Shown: positions 27,531 to 38,216, counted from the stretch's first letter. The stretch: DNA of 64,000 nt from Moraxella catarrhalis (GCF_001656295.1 NZ_LXHE01000002.1:434001-498000), one strand, 5' to 3'. A program made the numbers and translations. The notes: generated by a model from the sequence alone, not told the origin.

Positions 27531-28598
27531 ATGAATCATGACGAATTGATGAATAACTTGGCAGATCAGGCACCTGACTGCGGCATAGATGAGGATGGTG
27601 ATGCTGATGATCTGATTGATACAGATGAGACGGTCAGCCAAACACCGACCCAAATTCATCTGATGCATAGTGTCAGTACTGAGCAAATTGGCGTTAGGCT
27701 TGATAAGCTTTGTGCGGATATTTTTGGGAATTTTTCACGCGCAAATTTAAAAAAATTCATCAATGAAGGTCAATTGACGGTTAATGGCAAGGTGGTTAAG
27801 CCAAAATATGCGGTCAAAGTGGGTGATGTCTTAAAGCTAGAAGCTGTCCATCAGTCTCATTCAGAGGATTTGCCTGAAAATATTGATATTGATATTATTT
27901 ATGAAGATGAGGCAGTGATTATCATTAATAAGCCTGCGGGTATGGTGGTGCATCCTGGTGCTGGTAATCGTACGGGTACTTTGGTGAATGCACTGCTGTA
28001 TCACTTTCCGAATCAGGCACACTTGCCACGAGCAGGCTTGGTGCATCGCATTGACAAAGACACAACGGGGCTGCTTGTCATTGCACGCACAAAATCAGCT
28101 CAGCTATCTTTGATTGATCAGCTAAAGGATAAAACTGTCTACCGTCATTATCAATGTATTGCTTTGGGTGCAGTGCACGAAGTGCTTCGCCATGCTCAAA
28201 TTGATGCGCCCATTGGTCGGCATAGCACCCATCGGACTAAGATGGCAGTGAAACAAACGGGCAAGCCTGCTTTAACGCACATTGTCAATGCCAAGTATTT
28301 GCATGAGCGTTACAGTCTTTTGGATGTTCATCTAAAAACAGGTAGAACGCATCAAATACGCGTGCATCTGTCTTATGTTGGTCATCCGCTGGTCGGCGAT
28401 CCTGTCTATGGCACATCACCGCGTGCAGGTTTATCCGACAGGCAAAGACGCACAATTTTGGATTTTGGTAGGCAGGCGCTTCATGCATACATGCTGGGTT
28501 TTATTCATCCTATTACTGGCGAGGCGATGAAATTTCATGCACCGCTACCTAAAGATATGCAGCAGCTGATTGAGATCTTAAACGATGATGCCCAATGA
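27531..28598 (+). CDS. rluD: 23S rRNA pseudouridine synthase RluD
   Basis: Makes pseudouridines 1911, 1915 and 1917 in helix 69 of 23S rRNA. Order: an acidic N-terminal extension of about 45 residues, an S4 RNA-binding domain ('GVRLDKLCADIFGNFSRANLKKFINEGQLTVNG'), then the RluA-type catalytic domain with the catalytic Asp in 'LVHRIDKDTTGLLV' and 'TGRTHQIRVHLSYVGHPLVGDPVYG'. The length of 355 aa is a little above the E. coli protein. Divergent from bamD, as in other gammaproteobacteria, and overlapping pgeF by 14 bp, so the two are co-translated. Confidence 0.94.
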   Translation: MNHDELMNNLADQAPDCGIDEDGDADDLIDTDETVSQTPTQIHLMHSVSTEQIGVRLDKLCADIFGNFSRANLKKFINEGQLTVNGKVVKPKYAVKVGDVLKLEAVHQSHSEDLPENIDIDIIYEDEAVIIINKPAGMVVHPGAGNRTGTLVNALLYHFPNQAHLPRAGLVHRIDKDTTGLLVIARTKSAQLSLIDQLKDKTVYRHYQCIALGAVHEVLRHAQIDAPIGRHSTHRTKMAVKQTGKPALTHIVNAKYLHERYSLLDVHLKTGRTHQIRVHLSYVGHPLVGDPVYGTSPRAGLSDRQRRTILDFGRQALHAYMLGFIHPITGEAMKFHAPLPKDMQQLIEILNDDAQ

Positions 28599-29424
28599 AA
28601 ATATGACGCTGCCTTTGGATATTCTTTATCAAAATGATGATGTGATGGTTATACAGACTCACACTGGCGTGTCTGATAAAGCCGATCAGCTGACAGGTCA
28701 TGACGATAATCAATTGGCACTTTATGGCAAATTTAATATGGCACTTCATGTCAATGATGTGCCATCTTGGGTGCTGAATCGACGGGCAAGGCTACTTGCT
28801 TGGCTGTATGAGCAGGCAGGTGCTAATCAAATCCACTGGCTAAATCAAGTCCATGGTAATGTTGTGATTGATGTTGATCAGCCAAGATCACAGTCGCTAA
28901 GCTTGGCAGATGCCTTGATCACTCAGCGTGCTAAGACAGCACTGGCGATTATGACGGCAGATTGTGTGCCTATAGCGATATTTGAAAAAAATGGCGGTGC
29001 GGTCGCCTGTATTCATGCAGGGTGGCAAGGGCTGACCAATGGCGTAATCGCCAAAACAGTCGCTTTGATGCCAACTTCTTCCAAGCTATTTGCTGTCATC
29101 GGTGCGTGTATCTCACTGCCGGCGTATGAAGTGGATCAGCACTTAGCTGAGCATATCATTGATGAGGTGGTAACAAATAAACTTGTCTTACTTGATAGGC
29201 AGGTGCTGTTTGATATGCTAATCAAACCTTCTAATAACTGTGGTAAGGCATATCTTGATATCAAGAGCTTGGCTCGGTTACAGCTTGAAAAATTCGGCAT
29301 AACAGTGCTAAATGATACCGTGCCATGCAGTTATTTATCGCCAAAATATTACTCGTACCGTCTGCAAACGCACACCAATCGCCCCGCAATCGGCAGAATG
29401 GCGATGCTTATCATCAAAAAATAA
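28585..29424 (+). CDS. pgeF: Multicopper polyphenol oxidase-fold purine nucleoside phosphorylase
   Basis: Known as YfiH/PgeF (formerly 'laccase domain protein'). Family members cleave or deaminate purine nucleosides using one zinc, and E. coli YfiH also removes wrong amino acids from peptidoglycan precursors. The zinc ligands are visible: His in 'NQVHGNVV', Cys in 'TADCVPIAIF' and His in 'CIHAGWQGL'. The length of 279 aa is slightly long at the N-terminus; starts at ATG 28585, 28588 or 28603 are all possible. It is in the conserved bamD | rluD-pgeF arrangement. Confidence 0.88.
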   Translation: MMPNENMTLPLDILYQNDDVMVIQTHTGVSDKADQLTGHDDNQLALYGKFNMALHVNDVPSWVLNRRARLLAWLYEQAGANQIHWLNQVHGNVVIDVDQPRSQSLSLADALITQRAKTALAIMTADCVPIAIFEKNGGAVACIHAGWQGLTNGVIAKTVALMPTSSKLFAVIGACISLPAYEVDQHLAEHIIDEVVTNKLVLLDRQVLFDMLIKPSNNCGKAYLDIKSLARLQLEKFGITVLNDTVPCSYLSPKYYSYRLQTHTNRPAIGRMAMLIIKK

Positions 29425-29492
29425 CCGTTGATATGATGCTATTTTATCGGAATATTTGGGTAATGTATGATGAATTTGGTGTAAAATGTCAG

Positions 29493-30260
29493 TCACGCAG
29501 GATTATCAATATCAATAAACGCCACATCAATGCCCAATTGTTGATTGATGACCTCACCGAGTCGAATCACACCGCCACGCTCTGTGGCATGATGACCTGC
29601 AGCAAAATAATCCACACCAAGCTCACGCGCCATGTGTGTTGTGCGTTCAGAAATTTCACCTGAAATAAACGCATCACAGCCCATAGTTGCCGCTTGCTCA
29701 ATCATATCTTGTGCGCCGCCTGTGCATAGGGCGATTTTATTTAGTAGACGATCGCCATCGGTGGCGGCAATATGTAAGGGCGTGCGTCCTAAAACTTTGG
29801 TAATTTTATCGGCAAATTCGGACGCCAAAATAGGGTTTGTGGTTGCCACATTACCAATCGGGTGCTTTTGGTCAGGATACAATGCGCCCGTAATCGTCAA
29901 ATCAAGCATATCAGCCAAGGTGCGATTATTGCCAATGTCAGGATGGGCGTCAAGTGGCAGGTGATAAGCAATCAATGAAATGCCATTTTGCATAAGTTTA
30001 CGCACACGCACGCCCTTCATGCCCACCAAAGGCTGATCTTCACCTTTCCAAAAATATCCATGATGCACCAAGATCGCCTGTGCTTTGGCTTGGATTGCTT
30101 GATCGATTAAGGCTTGGCAAGCAGTTACTCCAGTAATAATCCGTTCAATGGGTCTGCCTGCATCGACTTGCAATCCATTTGGGCAGTAGTCTTGGAACTC
30201 ATGAGCATTAAGATAGTTGTCACAAAACTGAGCTAAGGCTTGGGCACTGATGGTCGTCAT
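29493..30260 (-). CDS. Nif3-like dinuclear metal centre protein (YbgI family)
   Basis: A 255-aa protein, usually a hexameric ring with two metals per subunit. The metal ligands appear in 'ILVHHGYFWKGE', 'AYHLPLDAHPDIGNN' and, near the C-terminus, 'YFAAGHHATERGGV'. Its biochemical role is unsettled across the family (GTP cyclohydrolase-like or tRNA/wall repair roles have been suggested). The ribosome binding site AGGAAAAAG precedes ATG 30260. It converges with pgeF and diverges from copA. Confidence 0.87.
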   Translation of the reverse strand: MTTISAQALAQFCDNYLNAHEFQDYCPNGLQVDAGRPIERIITGVTACQALIDQAIQAKAQAILVHHGYFWKGEDQPLVGMKGVRVRKLMQNGISLIAYHLPLDAHPDIGNNRTLADMLDLTITGALYPDQKHPIGNVATTNPILASEFADKITKVLGRTPLHIAATDGDRLLNKIALCTGGAQDMIEQAATMGCDAFISGEISERTTHMARELGVDYFAAGHHATERGGVIRLGEVINQQLGIDVAFIDIDNPA

Positions 30261-30415
30261 ACTTTTTCCTATGATGAGTTTTGGGTATTGTATTCGCTTT
30301 TGAAAGATTATGCAAATGTATAGATAGCTTAAGAAACCAACTGTTTTACGCTTGTATTAAGCACAGTTTGACCCTATTATATTATTGACTATCAGCAGCT
30401 AAAAGTGAGTATCTT

Positions 30416-32626
30416 ATGTCAAATAAATCACCAAATCGTCATTTTTCCCCTGAGCAAGTGCATGAAATTACTGAGCAATTTGCCATCAGTGGCATGACTT
30501 GCCAATCGTGTGCCACACGCATCGAAAAAGTACTGAGCAAAAAGTCCGCCATTCATCAAGCGACAGTCAATTTTGCAACAGAGGTATTACAGATCTCTTA
30601 TGATGCCAATCAGGCCAATCGTGATGAGGTGATGGCTTGGGTGGCAAAGGCAGGCTTTGAGGCTGTGCCGATGGCAGATCGCCAAGAGCAGCAACAGATG
30701 CCTTGGGATTTGATAATCCTTTGGGGACTGTCATTGCCGTTTTGGGTGGGTATGCTTGGTATGATATTTGGATCACATGCGCTCATGATGCCTGTATGGA
30801 TTCAGTTTGTCTTGGCAAGTGTGGTGCAAGTTGTGTTCGGTGCACGCTTTTATTTGGGTGCTTGGGCGAGCATTAGGGGCGGGCTTGCTAATATGGATGT
30901 CTTGGTCGCACTTGGTACAACAGCAATTTGGGCGTATTCAAGTTATGTATGGCTGACCGATTTGCACGCCATGCATATGGTATATTTTGAAGCATCGGTG
31001 ATGGTCATTGCATTTGTTAGGCTTGGTAAATATCTTGAGCATCGAACCAAAACACAAAGCCTAAACAGCCTAGGTCTTTTGACGCAGCTGATTCCCACAG
31101 AAGTCAATCGCCGTATCGATGGTCAATGGGTCAAAACCAACATTGATCATATTAATGTTGGTGATGTGCTACTGGCTAATACGGGGGATAAGATCGCCGT
31201 AGATGGTGTGGTAAAAAGCGGCTTTGGTGTGTGTAATGAATCTCATCTGACGGGCGAAAGCTTACTCATTGATAAGCATATCGGCGATATGGTATATGCA
31301 GGCAGCGTCTTATCCGATGGCTCAATAGAATATCAAGCCGCCGCAACAGGCGCAAAAACCCAGCTTGGCGATATGATGTCAGCACTCCAAGATGCCCAAG
31401 GCACTAAGGCAGATATTGCCAGATTTGCCGATAAAGTTGCGGCTGTCTTTGTGCCGGTGGTGGTGGCATTGGCGATGGTGAGTTTTTTGGTCAATTATCT
31501 ACTTGGTGCAGATTTTGATATCGCATTAATGCGCGGAGTTGCTGTGCTTGTGATTGCTTGCCCTTGTGCACTTGGACTTGCAACACCTGCTGCGATTATG
31601 GCAGGCATGGGCACGGCAGCACGCCATGGCGTATGGTTCAAAGATGCCGTCAGCCTTGAGTCTGCTGGTAGCATTGATAGCATCATTTTTGATAAAACAG
31701 GCACGCTGACTTTGGGTCGTCCAAGTGTCCAAAAAATCCAAAGCCTAAGCGATAAGATGAGCGAAGAGCAGGCGCTTGGGTTGACAGCAAGCATAGAGCA
31801 GTATGCCAGTCACCCTTTGGCAAATGCCTTAGTGGAAGCTGCCAAAGATAAAAATTTACCTTTATATGAAGTATCTGATATCCAAAGTACCACCGGCCAA
31901 GGGCTGATAGGATATATCGATGGCATCGGATGGCTAAAAGTCGGCACGCCCAAATTCATTGGCTTGGCGTCATGGCAGACAGAGGATCATTGGATGGATG
32001 CAAGCTTGGTTGGACTGGCTGTCGATGATGTGCCGATGGCGATCTTTGGTCTGAGCGATACACTAAAGGCAGACGCGCACAGCATCATCAGCCGCATTCA
32101 TCATGATGGGATCGAGACTTATTTAATGAGCGGCGATCGCCAATCGGTGGTGGATGGCGTTGCAAATCAGCTTGGCATTACCGCCGCCTTTGGGCAAATG
32201 TCGCCGCGAGATAAGCTGTCCGCCATTGAGACATTAAAAAGCCAAGGCAAAACAGTGGCGATGGTCGGTGATGGTGTCAATGATGCACCAGCGATGGCAG
32301 CTGCGCACGCCAGTTTTGCGGTCGGCGGCGCGACTGATGTGGCTAAGCATACCGCATCGGCGCGACTGTTGGGTGAATCGCTGAGCCATGTTTTTTATGC
32401 TTATCGTATTGCGCGTATGACCTTAACCAATATCAAGCAAAATTTCTTTTTTGCACTGGTCTATAACTGTATCGGCATTCCATTAGCCGCAATCGGGCTA
32501 CTTAATCCCATGATGGCAGCCGCTGCGATGGCGCTAAGTTCAATCTCGGTACTTTTAAATGCCATGCGACTAAAGCGTGTACAGCTCATGCCCCGCGAAG
32601 CTCAGTCAGACAGATCCGTCAGCTAA
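30416..32626 (+). CDS. copA: Copper-translocating P1B-type ATPase (CopA-like)
   Basis: A 736-aa inner-membrane pump that exports Cu(I). One N-terminal heavy-metal domain has the CxxC pair Cys29/Cys32 ('GMTCQSCATRIEKVL'). The membrane CPC motif is in 'IACPCALGLATPAAI'. Cytoplasmic motifs: phosphorylated Asp in 'FDKTGTLTLG', 'HP' in 'ASHPLANAL', and 'GDGVNDAPAMAAAHA'. Single gene; no CueR-type palindrome or copper chaperone is adjacent. The CPC and the CxxC point to copper over zinc, but silver or cytochrome-oxidase-specific (CopA2/FixI-like) transport cannot be excluded. Confidence 0.9.
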   Translation: MSNKSPNRHFSPEQVHEITEQFAISGMTCQSCATRIEKVLSKKSAIHQATVNFATEVLQISYDANQANRDEVMAWVAKAGFEAVPMADRQEQQQMPWDLIILWGLSLPFWVGMLGMIFGSHALMMPVWIQFVLASVVQVVFGARFYLGAWASIRGGLANMDVLVALGTTAIWAYSSYVWLTDLHAMHMVYFEASVMVIAFVRLGKYLEHRTKTQSLNSLGLLTQLIPTEVNRRIDGQWVKTNIDHINVGDVLLANTGDKIAVDGVVKSGFGVCNESHLTGESLLIDKHIGDMVYAGSVLSDGSIEYQAAATGAKTQLGDMMSALQDAQGTKADIARFADKVAAVFVPVVVALAMVSFLVNYLLGADFDIALMRGVAVLVIACPCALGLATPAAIMAGMGTAARHGVWFKDAVSLESAGSIDSIIFDKTGTLTLGRPSVQKIQSLSDKMSEEQALGLTASIEQYASHPLANALVEAAKDKNLPLYEVSDIQSTTGQGLIGYIDGIGWLKVGTPKFIGLASWQTEDHWMDASLVGLAVDDVPMAIFGLSDTLKADAHSIISRIHHDGIETYLMSGDRQSVVDGVANQLGITAAFGQMSPRDKLSAIETLKSQGKTVAMVGDGVNDAPAMAAAHASFAVGGATDVAKHTASARLLGESLSHVFYAYRIARMTLTNIKQNFFFALVYNCIGIPLAAIGLLNPMMAAAAMALSSISVLLNAMRLKRVQLMPREAQSDRSVS

Positions 32627-32702
32627 GCTCAGGTATCTTCTTGGTAGTAGGTTTGAGTGTCTTTGGCTGATAAAAAATAATTATTCTTATTTGTACAATG
32701 TT

Positions 32703-32711
32703 TGTTATAAT
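32703..32711 (+). promoter_or_regulatory. Extended -10 promoter of the coiled-coil membrane gene
   Basis: TGTTATAAT is a perfect extended -10, 38 nt before the ATG at 32750. Confidence 0.6.
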
Positions 32712-32749
32712 AGCGATATTTTGATTGACCAATTAATGTCAGGTTTTCT

Positions 32750-33511
32750 ATGCCGAATTCAACCCTTTCCACTCATTTTAAAAAGCAGCGCGGTTCGACC
32801 AATCAGATTTTGGCATTGTTTTTGATTGCGCTTGCTGTTTCTGCATTGATTGTCGCTGTGATTGGCTATAAATTTGGCTATCGTCAAGGTGTGCATAGCG
32901 TTGAGCGCGCTGTTGCCACAAATAATGAAGCGGTGGCAAATGTCAGCGAGCTTACCGCTGAAAATGTGCGGCTAAAGCAGGAGATGACAACTGCCATCCA
33001 AGAGCGTGATATTAGTCGATCGACACTAAATAATCTGCGTACAGATTATGACAATCTAAAGACCACCAATTTACAACTTGAGCAGGTCAATGAGCTACTA
33101 AAAACTGCAGTTGCCGAGCAGGGCGGTGTGGCATTATCTATCATGGCATCAGAAATCATTGCTTTACCAAATGATACCTTTGAATATCGCTTTGATGTAT
33201 CCATGCTTGATATTTCTGGAAAAGCCGTTAAGATGATTCCTAAATTGACTTTACTAAACGAAACCAGTATGGTTGAGATACCGCTTGAGCCATCAAGCTA
33301 TGATATTCGTGGTGTGGCAAATATTCGTGGTCGATTTATCATGCCTGACGGCTTTGAGCCGAAGCAAATGAAGCTTGAGCTGGTCGCTGGCAATCAAAAA
33401 GTTCAGCAGTTGTATAACTGGCAAATTGGCAAAATCATCAACAATGCACCGCCTTCATTGGCACAAATGTCAAATTCAAGCCACCGACCAATTAAAAAAA
33501 GCACGCAATAA
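32750..33511 (+). CDS. Membrane-anchored coiled-coil protein (DUF6776-like)
   Basis: A 253-aa protein with one N-terminal membrane helix at about residues 20-42 ('ILALFLIALAVSALIVAVIGYKFGYRQG'), a coiled coil at about 55-115 (Leu/Asn heptads, 'LTAENVRLKQEM', 'LQLEQVNELLKTAV'), and a C-terminal beta domain ending 'NIRGRFIMPDGFEPKQMKLEL...'. The layout resembles a proteobacterial family that I believe is called DUF6776, of unknown role. The bulk should be periplasmic. It has its own strong extended -10 promoter and a terminator, so it is monocistronic. Confidence 0.65.
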   Translation: MPNSTLSTHFKKQRGSTNQILALFLIALAVSALIVAVIGYKFGYRQGVHSVERAVATNNEAVANVSELTAENVRLKQEMTTAIQERDISRSTLNNLRTDYDNLKTTNLQLEQVNELLKTAVAEQGGVALSIMASEIIALPNDTFEYRFDVSMLDISGKAVKMIPKLTLLNETSMVEIPLEPSSYDIRGVANIRGRFIMPDGFEPKQMKLELVAGNQKVQQLYNWQIGKIINNAPPSLAQMSNSSHRPIKKSTQ

Positions 33512-33536
33512 TTTATGGGTACTTTTTATCACAAAT

Positions 33537-33567
33537 ACAGGCGAGGCAGTGGCTTTCGCCTGTTTTA
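33537..33567 (+). terminator. Rho-independent terminator before clpS
   Basis: ACAGGCGA and TCGCCTGT are perfect 8-bp arms with an 11-nt loop, followed by TTTATAT. Confidence 0.78.
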
Positions 33568-33604
33568 TATTAACCAAAATTGAAATTTTGAGCAGTAATA
33601 CGAT

Positions 33605-33970
33605 ATGATGAAGCAGTGCGGCAGTGATTTTTTGATAAAAGCGGTTCAAGACTTTGAATCATCTTCTGACCATCAGTCAGAGACCGATGTCATCACCCAA
33701 ACCAAAACCCAAGTCAAGCAGCCCAAGCTATACGCGGTGATCATGCATAATGATAATTATACGACCATGGATTTTGTGGTTTATGTGCTTGTTGAGATTT
33801 TTGAGCACAATATTGATAAGGCGTATCAGCTGATGATGCAGATTCATGAGTCAGGGCAAGCAGTGGTTGCCTTGTTGCCTTATGACTTAGCTGAGATGAA
33901 GGTGGATGAAGTGACAGCATTGGCAGAACAAGAGTCTTATCCGTTACTTACGACAATTGAGCCTGCCTAA
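33605..33970 (+). CDS. clpS: ClpA adaptor protein ClpS
   Basis: Delivers N-degron substrates to ClpAP. The core 'YAVIMHNDNYTTMDFVVYVLVEIFEH' and the binding-pocket His in 'LMMQIHESGQAVVA' identify it. The pocket loop is NDN where E. coli has NDD, so the second Asp is Asn. The 40-residue N-terminal tail before the core is longer than in E. coli and rich in Gln/Thr/Asp. The length of 121 aa is normal. clpA starts 27 bp downstream. ATG 33605 and ATG 33608 are adjacent; either may be used. Confidence 0.93.
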   Translation: MMKQCGSDFLIKAVQDFESSSDHQSETDVITQTKTQVKQPKLYAVIMHNDNYTTMDFVVYVLVEIFEHNIDKAYQLMMQIHESGQAVVALLPYDLAEMKVDEVTALAEQESYPLLTTIEPA

Positions 33971-33997
33971 TTTTTAGATTTTATGATAAGGATTATT

Positions 33998-36301
33998 ATG
34001 CTAAGTCCTGAATTGTTAACGATTCAAGAGTTTATGCTGAAGTTCGCCAAACAGCATTCACATCAATTTATCAGCGTTGAGCATTTGTTGATGGGTTTAT
34101 TAAAAGATGCTTTTACCGTCAGAGTACTTGAGGAGTGTGGTGCTGACAGCGAATTTATTTTATCAAGTATCAAGCAATATCTTAAAGATTTCATGCCCAA
34201 GCGTGAAGGCGTCGACCCATTACCAACCAAAAGCCTAAATCGTGTGATGCAGCGTGCGATTTGGCAAGTCCAAGCCAGCCAAACCCAGCAGCTGGTCAAA
34301 CCCATTGATACACTTGTCGCAATTTTTAAAGAAGAACGCAGTTATGCCAATGAGTTGATCCAGTCTTGTGGCGTGGATATTTTATCGGTTACTCGTGCAA
34401 TTTCGATTCATCAGCGTTCTGCACATGATGCTTATGGCGATGTCGATGAGTCACTTGCCAATCAATCGACAAAGCCCAAGCAAAATCCGCTGGATGCTTA
34501 TACTTTAAATCTTAATGAGCAAGCGAAGCAAGGTAAAACCGATCCTTTGGTTGGGCGAGTAGATGAAATTGAACGCACCGTCCAAATCCTGTGCCGCCGC
34601 CGCAAAAATAACCCGCTTTTGGTTGGTGATCCTGGTGTTGGTAAAACAGCCATTGCTGAGGGTTTGGCTTGGCTGATTGTGAACGGCAAGGCACCAAAAC
34701 CGCTTGCCAATGCTACGATTTACAGCCTAGATATGGGTGCACTGATTGCAGGTACGAAGTTTCGTGGTGAGTTTGAGGCACGCATGAAAGATTTGATTGA
34801 CGAGCTAAAAGATACACCAGAGGGAATTTTATTTATTGATGAGATTCATATGATTATTGGGGCAGGTGCGTCCATGGACAGTAGCATGGATGTATCAAAT
34901 CTCATCAAACCTGCACTTGCCAAGGGGCATATTCGCTCAATTGGTTCTACAACATTTGCTGAGTATCGCCAAGTTTTTGAAAAAGATCATGCACTATCTC
35001 GGCGTTTTCAAAAAATAGACATCAAAGAGCCTTCGGTACCTGATACAATCGCCATTTTACAAGGATTAAAAGGGTATTATGAAGATTTTCATGGCGTGAC
35101 TTACACCGAGGATGCCATTGAGGCGGCTGTTAAATTATCTGTCAAGCATATTCATGAAAGATTTTTGCCCGATAAAGCCATCGATGTGATCGATGAGGCA
35201 GGCTCATTTGTCCGCTTGCATCATGATAAAGCTTGTCGTGATGATCAAGCAGACACCCAAAATAGCCCATCACCCATCCAGGTAGATGTCGATATCATAG
35301 AGCAAGTGGTCGCAAAAATCGCGCGCATTCCACCCAAGTCTGTCACCAGTGATGATAAAAATATTTTAAAAAATTTAAATGCTAATCTAAAGCAGATGGT
35401 TTTCGGTCAAGACCAAGCCGTTGATACACTTGTTGATGCAATTTTGCTTGCACGCTCAGGATTGACCCATCCTGACAAGCCCATTGGTTCATTTTTGTTT
35501 TCAGGTCCTACTGGTGTCGGTAAGACAGAGATTAGCCGTCAGTTGGCTTATTTGCTTGGTGTGCCTTTGGTACGCTTTGATATGAGCGAATACATGGAGG
35601 CACATACGGCATCACGGCTGATCGGTGCGCCGCCTGGATATGTGGGGTATGATCAAGGCGGTTTATTGACCGAAAAAATTCAGCAAAATCCGCACTGTGT
35701 GCTACTTTTGGACGAACTTGAAAAAGCCCACAGTGATGTCTTTAATTTACTGCTTCAAGTGATGGATCATGGCACATTGACAGATAATAATGGACGCTCG
35801 GTGTCATTTAAGCAGGTGATTTTGATTATGACAACCAATGTCGGGGCAGATAGTATCAGTCGCCGATCGATGGGGTTTACCCAGCAAGATCATCATAGCG
35901 ATAATCAAGACGCCATACAGCGTACATTTAGCCCTGAGTTTCGTAACCGCTTGGATGCCACAGTGAATTTTGCGCCGCTGCCGCCGGAGGTGATTGGCGA
36001 TGTGGTTGATAAGTTTATCACCGAATTGCAAGGTCAGCTGCTTGACAAAAATATCGTCTTGTCTGTGGATGATGAGGTGCGCTTGTATTTGGCTGACAAA
36101 GGTTATGATCGCCTGATGGGTGCAAGACCTATGGCAAGAATTATTCAAGAGCTGCTCAAAAAACCGCTATCACAGCTGATCTTGTTTGGCGATCTAACGC
36201 AAGATAAAGAAGGCGTGAAAGTGACTGCAACCATGAAAGACGGTGCGGTTGATTTTGAGATAATTGATGCCAAATTGACTGGTAAAATTAAGCCAAATTG
36301 A
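33998..36301 (+). CDS. clpA: ATP-dependent Clp protease ATP-binding subunit ClpA
   Basis: An AAA+ unfoldase that feeds ClpP. The N-terminal double Clp repeat (about residues 1-140) binds ClpS. Two AAA+ modules follow: Walker A '[12 protein letters not shown]' with Walker B '[10 protein letters not shown]', and Walker A '[13 protein letters not shown]' with '[11 protein letters not shown]'. The ClpP-docking loop, IGL in E. coli, reads MGF here ('RSMGFTQQD'). ATG 33998 follows AAGGA and gives 767 aa; ATG 33983 lies inside the leader. clpP is not in this window. Confidence 0.95.
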   Translation: MLSPELLTIQEFMLKFAKQHSHQFISVEHLLMGLLKDAFTVRVLEECGADSEFILSSIKQYLKDFMPKREGVDPLPTKSLNRVMQRAIWQVQASQTQQLVKPIDTLVAIFKEERSYANELIQSCGVDILSVTRAISIHQRSAHDAYGDVDESLANQSTKPKQNPLDAYTLNLNEQAKQGKTDPLVGRVDEIERTVQILCRRRKNNPLLVGDPGVGKTAIAEGLAWLIVNGKAPKPLANATIYSLDMGALIAGTKFRGEFEARMKDLIDELKDTPEGILFIDEIHMIIGAGASMDSSMDVSNLIKPALAKGHIRSIGSTTFAEYRQVFEKDHALSRRFQKIDIKEPSVPDTIAILQGLKGYYEDFHGVTYTEDAIEAAVKLSVKHIHERFLPDKAIDVIDEAGSFVRLHHDKACRDDQADTQNSPSPIQVDVDIIEQVVAKIARIPPKSVTSDDKNILKNLNANLKQMVFGQDQAVDTLVDAILLARSGLTHPDKPIGSFLFSGPTGVGKTEISRQLAYLLGVPLVRFDMSEYMEAHTASRLIGAPPGYVGYDQGGLLTEKIQQNPHCVLLLDELEKAHSDVFNLLLQVMDHGTLTDNNGRSVSFKQVILIMTTNVGADSISRRSMGFTQQDHHSDNQDAIQRTFSPEFRNRLDATVNFAPLPPEVIGDVVDKFITELQGQLLDKNIVLSVDDEVRLYLADKGYDRLMGARPMARIIQELLKKPLSQLILFGDLTQDKEGVKVTATMKDGAVDFEIIDAKLTGKIKPN

Positions 36302-36416
36302 CTATAATTTATCCTGATTTATTCACTTTAGCAAACAAATCACTTGGCGTGCTTATTGATTGGTAGCGCACCATAAAGCACGGTAGCACTTGATGATCAC
36401 TAATAAAGGCAAAGTT

Positions 36417-37268
36417 ATGGCAACTGTACTAGACGGCAAAGCATTGGCAAAAAGCATCGAAAGCGACCTGTCAGCGCGTGTTGAGACATTAAAACAAAAG
36501 ACAGGGCGAACACCGATTTTGGCAACAATTTTGGTGGGCGATGATCCAGCATCAGCGACCTATGTGCGCATGAAGGGTAATGCTTGCCAGCGCGTCGGGA
36601 TGGATAGTATCCGTGTCGAGATGCCTGAAAGCACGACGACCGATGAGCTGCTTGCTAAGATTGATGAGCTAAATGCCAACCCAGATGTGCATGGCATTTT
36701 ATTGCAGCATCCTGTGCCAGCTCAGATTGATGAGCGAGCGTGCTTTGACCGCATCAGCTTGGATAAAGATGTCGATGGCGTCACTTGCTTAGGCTTTGGG
36801 CGTATGTCAATGGGTGAGCCTGCTTATGGTTCATGCACACCACAGGGCATCATGCATCTGTTGACACATTATGGTATTGAACTTGAAGGCAAACATGCGG
36901 TTGTCGTGGGGCGCAGCGCCATCTTGGGTAAGCCGATGGCGATGATGCTATTAAATGCCAACTGCACTGTAACGATCTGCCATTCACGCACCAAAAACTT
37001 AGCTGAGTATGTCGCTTCAGCTGATATTATTGTTGGTGCTGTTGGTGTACCTGAATTGATCAAAAAATCATGGATCAAGCAAGGTGCCGTTGCCGTGGAT
37101 GCAGGGTTCCACCCAACTGATGAAGGCGGCTGTGGGGATATTGAATTGGATGGTATCGAAGCTGTCGCTTCTGCTTACACTCCAGTGCCAGGCGGTGTCG
37201 GTCCAATGACCATCAATACGCTCATCCGTCAAACTGTCGAAGCTGCCGAAAAAGAAGCAGGCTTATAA
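36417..37268 (+). CDS. folD: Methylenetetrahydrofolate dehydrogenase / cyclohydrolase
   Basis: A bifunctional cytoplasmic enzyme that oxidises 5,10-methylene-THF to methenyl-THF (NADP) and hydrolyses it to 10-formyl-THF. The catalytic Tyr49 and Lys53 are in 'YVRMKGNAC'. '[11 protein letters not shown]' and '[14 protein letters not shown]' are the substrate signature, and '[18 protein letters not shown]' the NADP site. ATG 36417 after AAAGGC gives 283 aa, the usual size; the TTG at 36390 is unlikely. Ends in the shared terminator at 37290. Confidence 0.95.
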   Translation: MATVLDGKALAKSIESDLSARVETLKQKTGRTPILATILVGDDPASATYVRMKGNACQRVGMDSIRVEMPESTTTDELLAKIDELNANPDVHGILLQHPVPAQIDERACFDRISLDKDVDGVTCLGFGRMSMGEPAYGSCTPQGIMHLLTHYGIELEGKHAVVVGRSAILGKPMAMMLLNANCTVTICHSRTKNLAEYVASADIIVGAVGVPELIKKSWIKQGAVAVDAGFHPTDEGGCGDIELDGIEAVASAYTPVPGGVGPMTINTLIRQTVEAAEKEAGL

Positions 37269-37289
37269 TCGTCACAGTTTTAGCACCGA

Positions 37290-37329
37290 ACAAAACCCCG
37301 CTTGTAAAGTCATACAAGCGGGGTTTTGT
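37290..37329. terminator. Bidirectional terminator between folD and gltL
   Basis: ACAAAACCCCGCTTGTA and its exact complement form a 17-bp perfect stem with a 6-nt loop. The A-rich and T-rich ends serve both strands. The strongest terminator in the window. Confidence 0.9.
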
Positions 37330-37373
37330 TAAATCAGAATGATTATTCGATTAATAACATGACTAAAATCAAA

Positions 37374-38195
37374 TCAATGATTTAAAATCTTACCCAAAAA
37401 TGCTTGAGCTCGGTCTGATTTGGCATTTTGGAAGAATTCTTCTTTACTGCAGTTTTCTACAATGTGACCTTGATCCATAAAAATAATGCGGCTGGCTACT
37501 TGACGGGCAAAACCCATTTCATGCGTCACACACATCATTGTCATGCCTTCGTTAGCCAAGTCCACCATGACTTCTAGTACTTCTTGAATCATTTCGGGAT
37601 CAAGCGCCGATGTCGGTTCGTCAAATAGCATGGCGACGGGATCCATAGACAGCGCCCGTGCAATCGCGACACGCTGCTGTTGACCGCCTGAAAGCTCTGC
37701 AGGAAATTTTTTGGCGTGCGCTGCCAGGCCCACGCGATCAAGATAAGCCATGGCTTTTTTGGTGGATTCATCGGCTTTGCGCCCCAGCACCTTTTGTTGG
37801 GCGATGGTCAAATTGTCAATGATTGACAAATGGGGGAATAGCTCAAAATGCTGAAATACCATACCAACTTGGCTGCGCAGTTTGGGCAAATTGGTATTTT
37901 TATCCCCAACACTGGTACCGTTGATTAAGATTTCCCCTTTTTGGAAAGGCTCAAGTCCATTCACGGTTTTGATGAGTGTGGATTTGCCAGATCCAGAAGG
38001 GCCGCACACTACAGTAACATCACCTTTGTGGACGTGAGCTCTGCAGTCGGTTAATACTTGAAAATCACCATACCATTTACTCACATCATGAATCTGAATC
38101 ATGATTTCATCAGATTTATGACCGCTGTCAGTCACCAAGCCGCCAAATTCATTAATATAAGATTTTTCATCCAATTGAGTTACGATTGCCATCAT
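37374..38195 (-). CDS. gltL: Glutamate/aspartate ABC transporter, ATP-binding protein
   Basis: The ATPase of the polar amino-acid importer encoded by the adjacent genes. Walker A '[11 protein letters not shown]', Q-loop '[13 protein letters not shown]', signature '[15 protein letters not shown]', Walker B '[15 protein letters not shown]' and the switch His in 'CVTHEM' are all intact. It has 273 aa; an extra 30 residues precede the usual start at '[12 protein letters not shown]' (codon 32), which is itself a possible alternative start. AAGGACAA precedes ATG 38195. Last gene of the operon, 21 bp after gltK. Confidence 0.92.
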   Translation of the reverse strand: MMAIVTQLDEKSYINEFGGLVTDSGHKSDEIMIQIHDVSKWYGDFQVLTDCRAHVHKGDVTVVCGPSGSGKSTLIKTVNGLEPFQKGEILINGTSVGDKNTNLPKLRSQVGMVFQHFELFPHLSIIDNLTIAQQKVLGRKADESTKKAMAYLDRVGLAAHAKKFPAELSGGQQQRVAIARALSMDPVAMLFDEPTSALDPEMIQEVLEVMVDLANEGMTMMCVTHEMGFARQVASRIIFMDQGHIVENCSKEEFFQNAKSDRAQAFLGKILNH

Positions 38196-38216
38196 TTGTC
38201 CTTATTGCCTTGCGCT

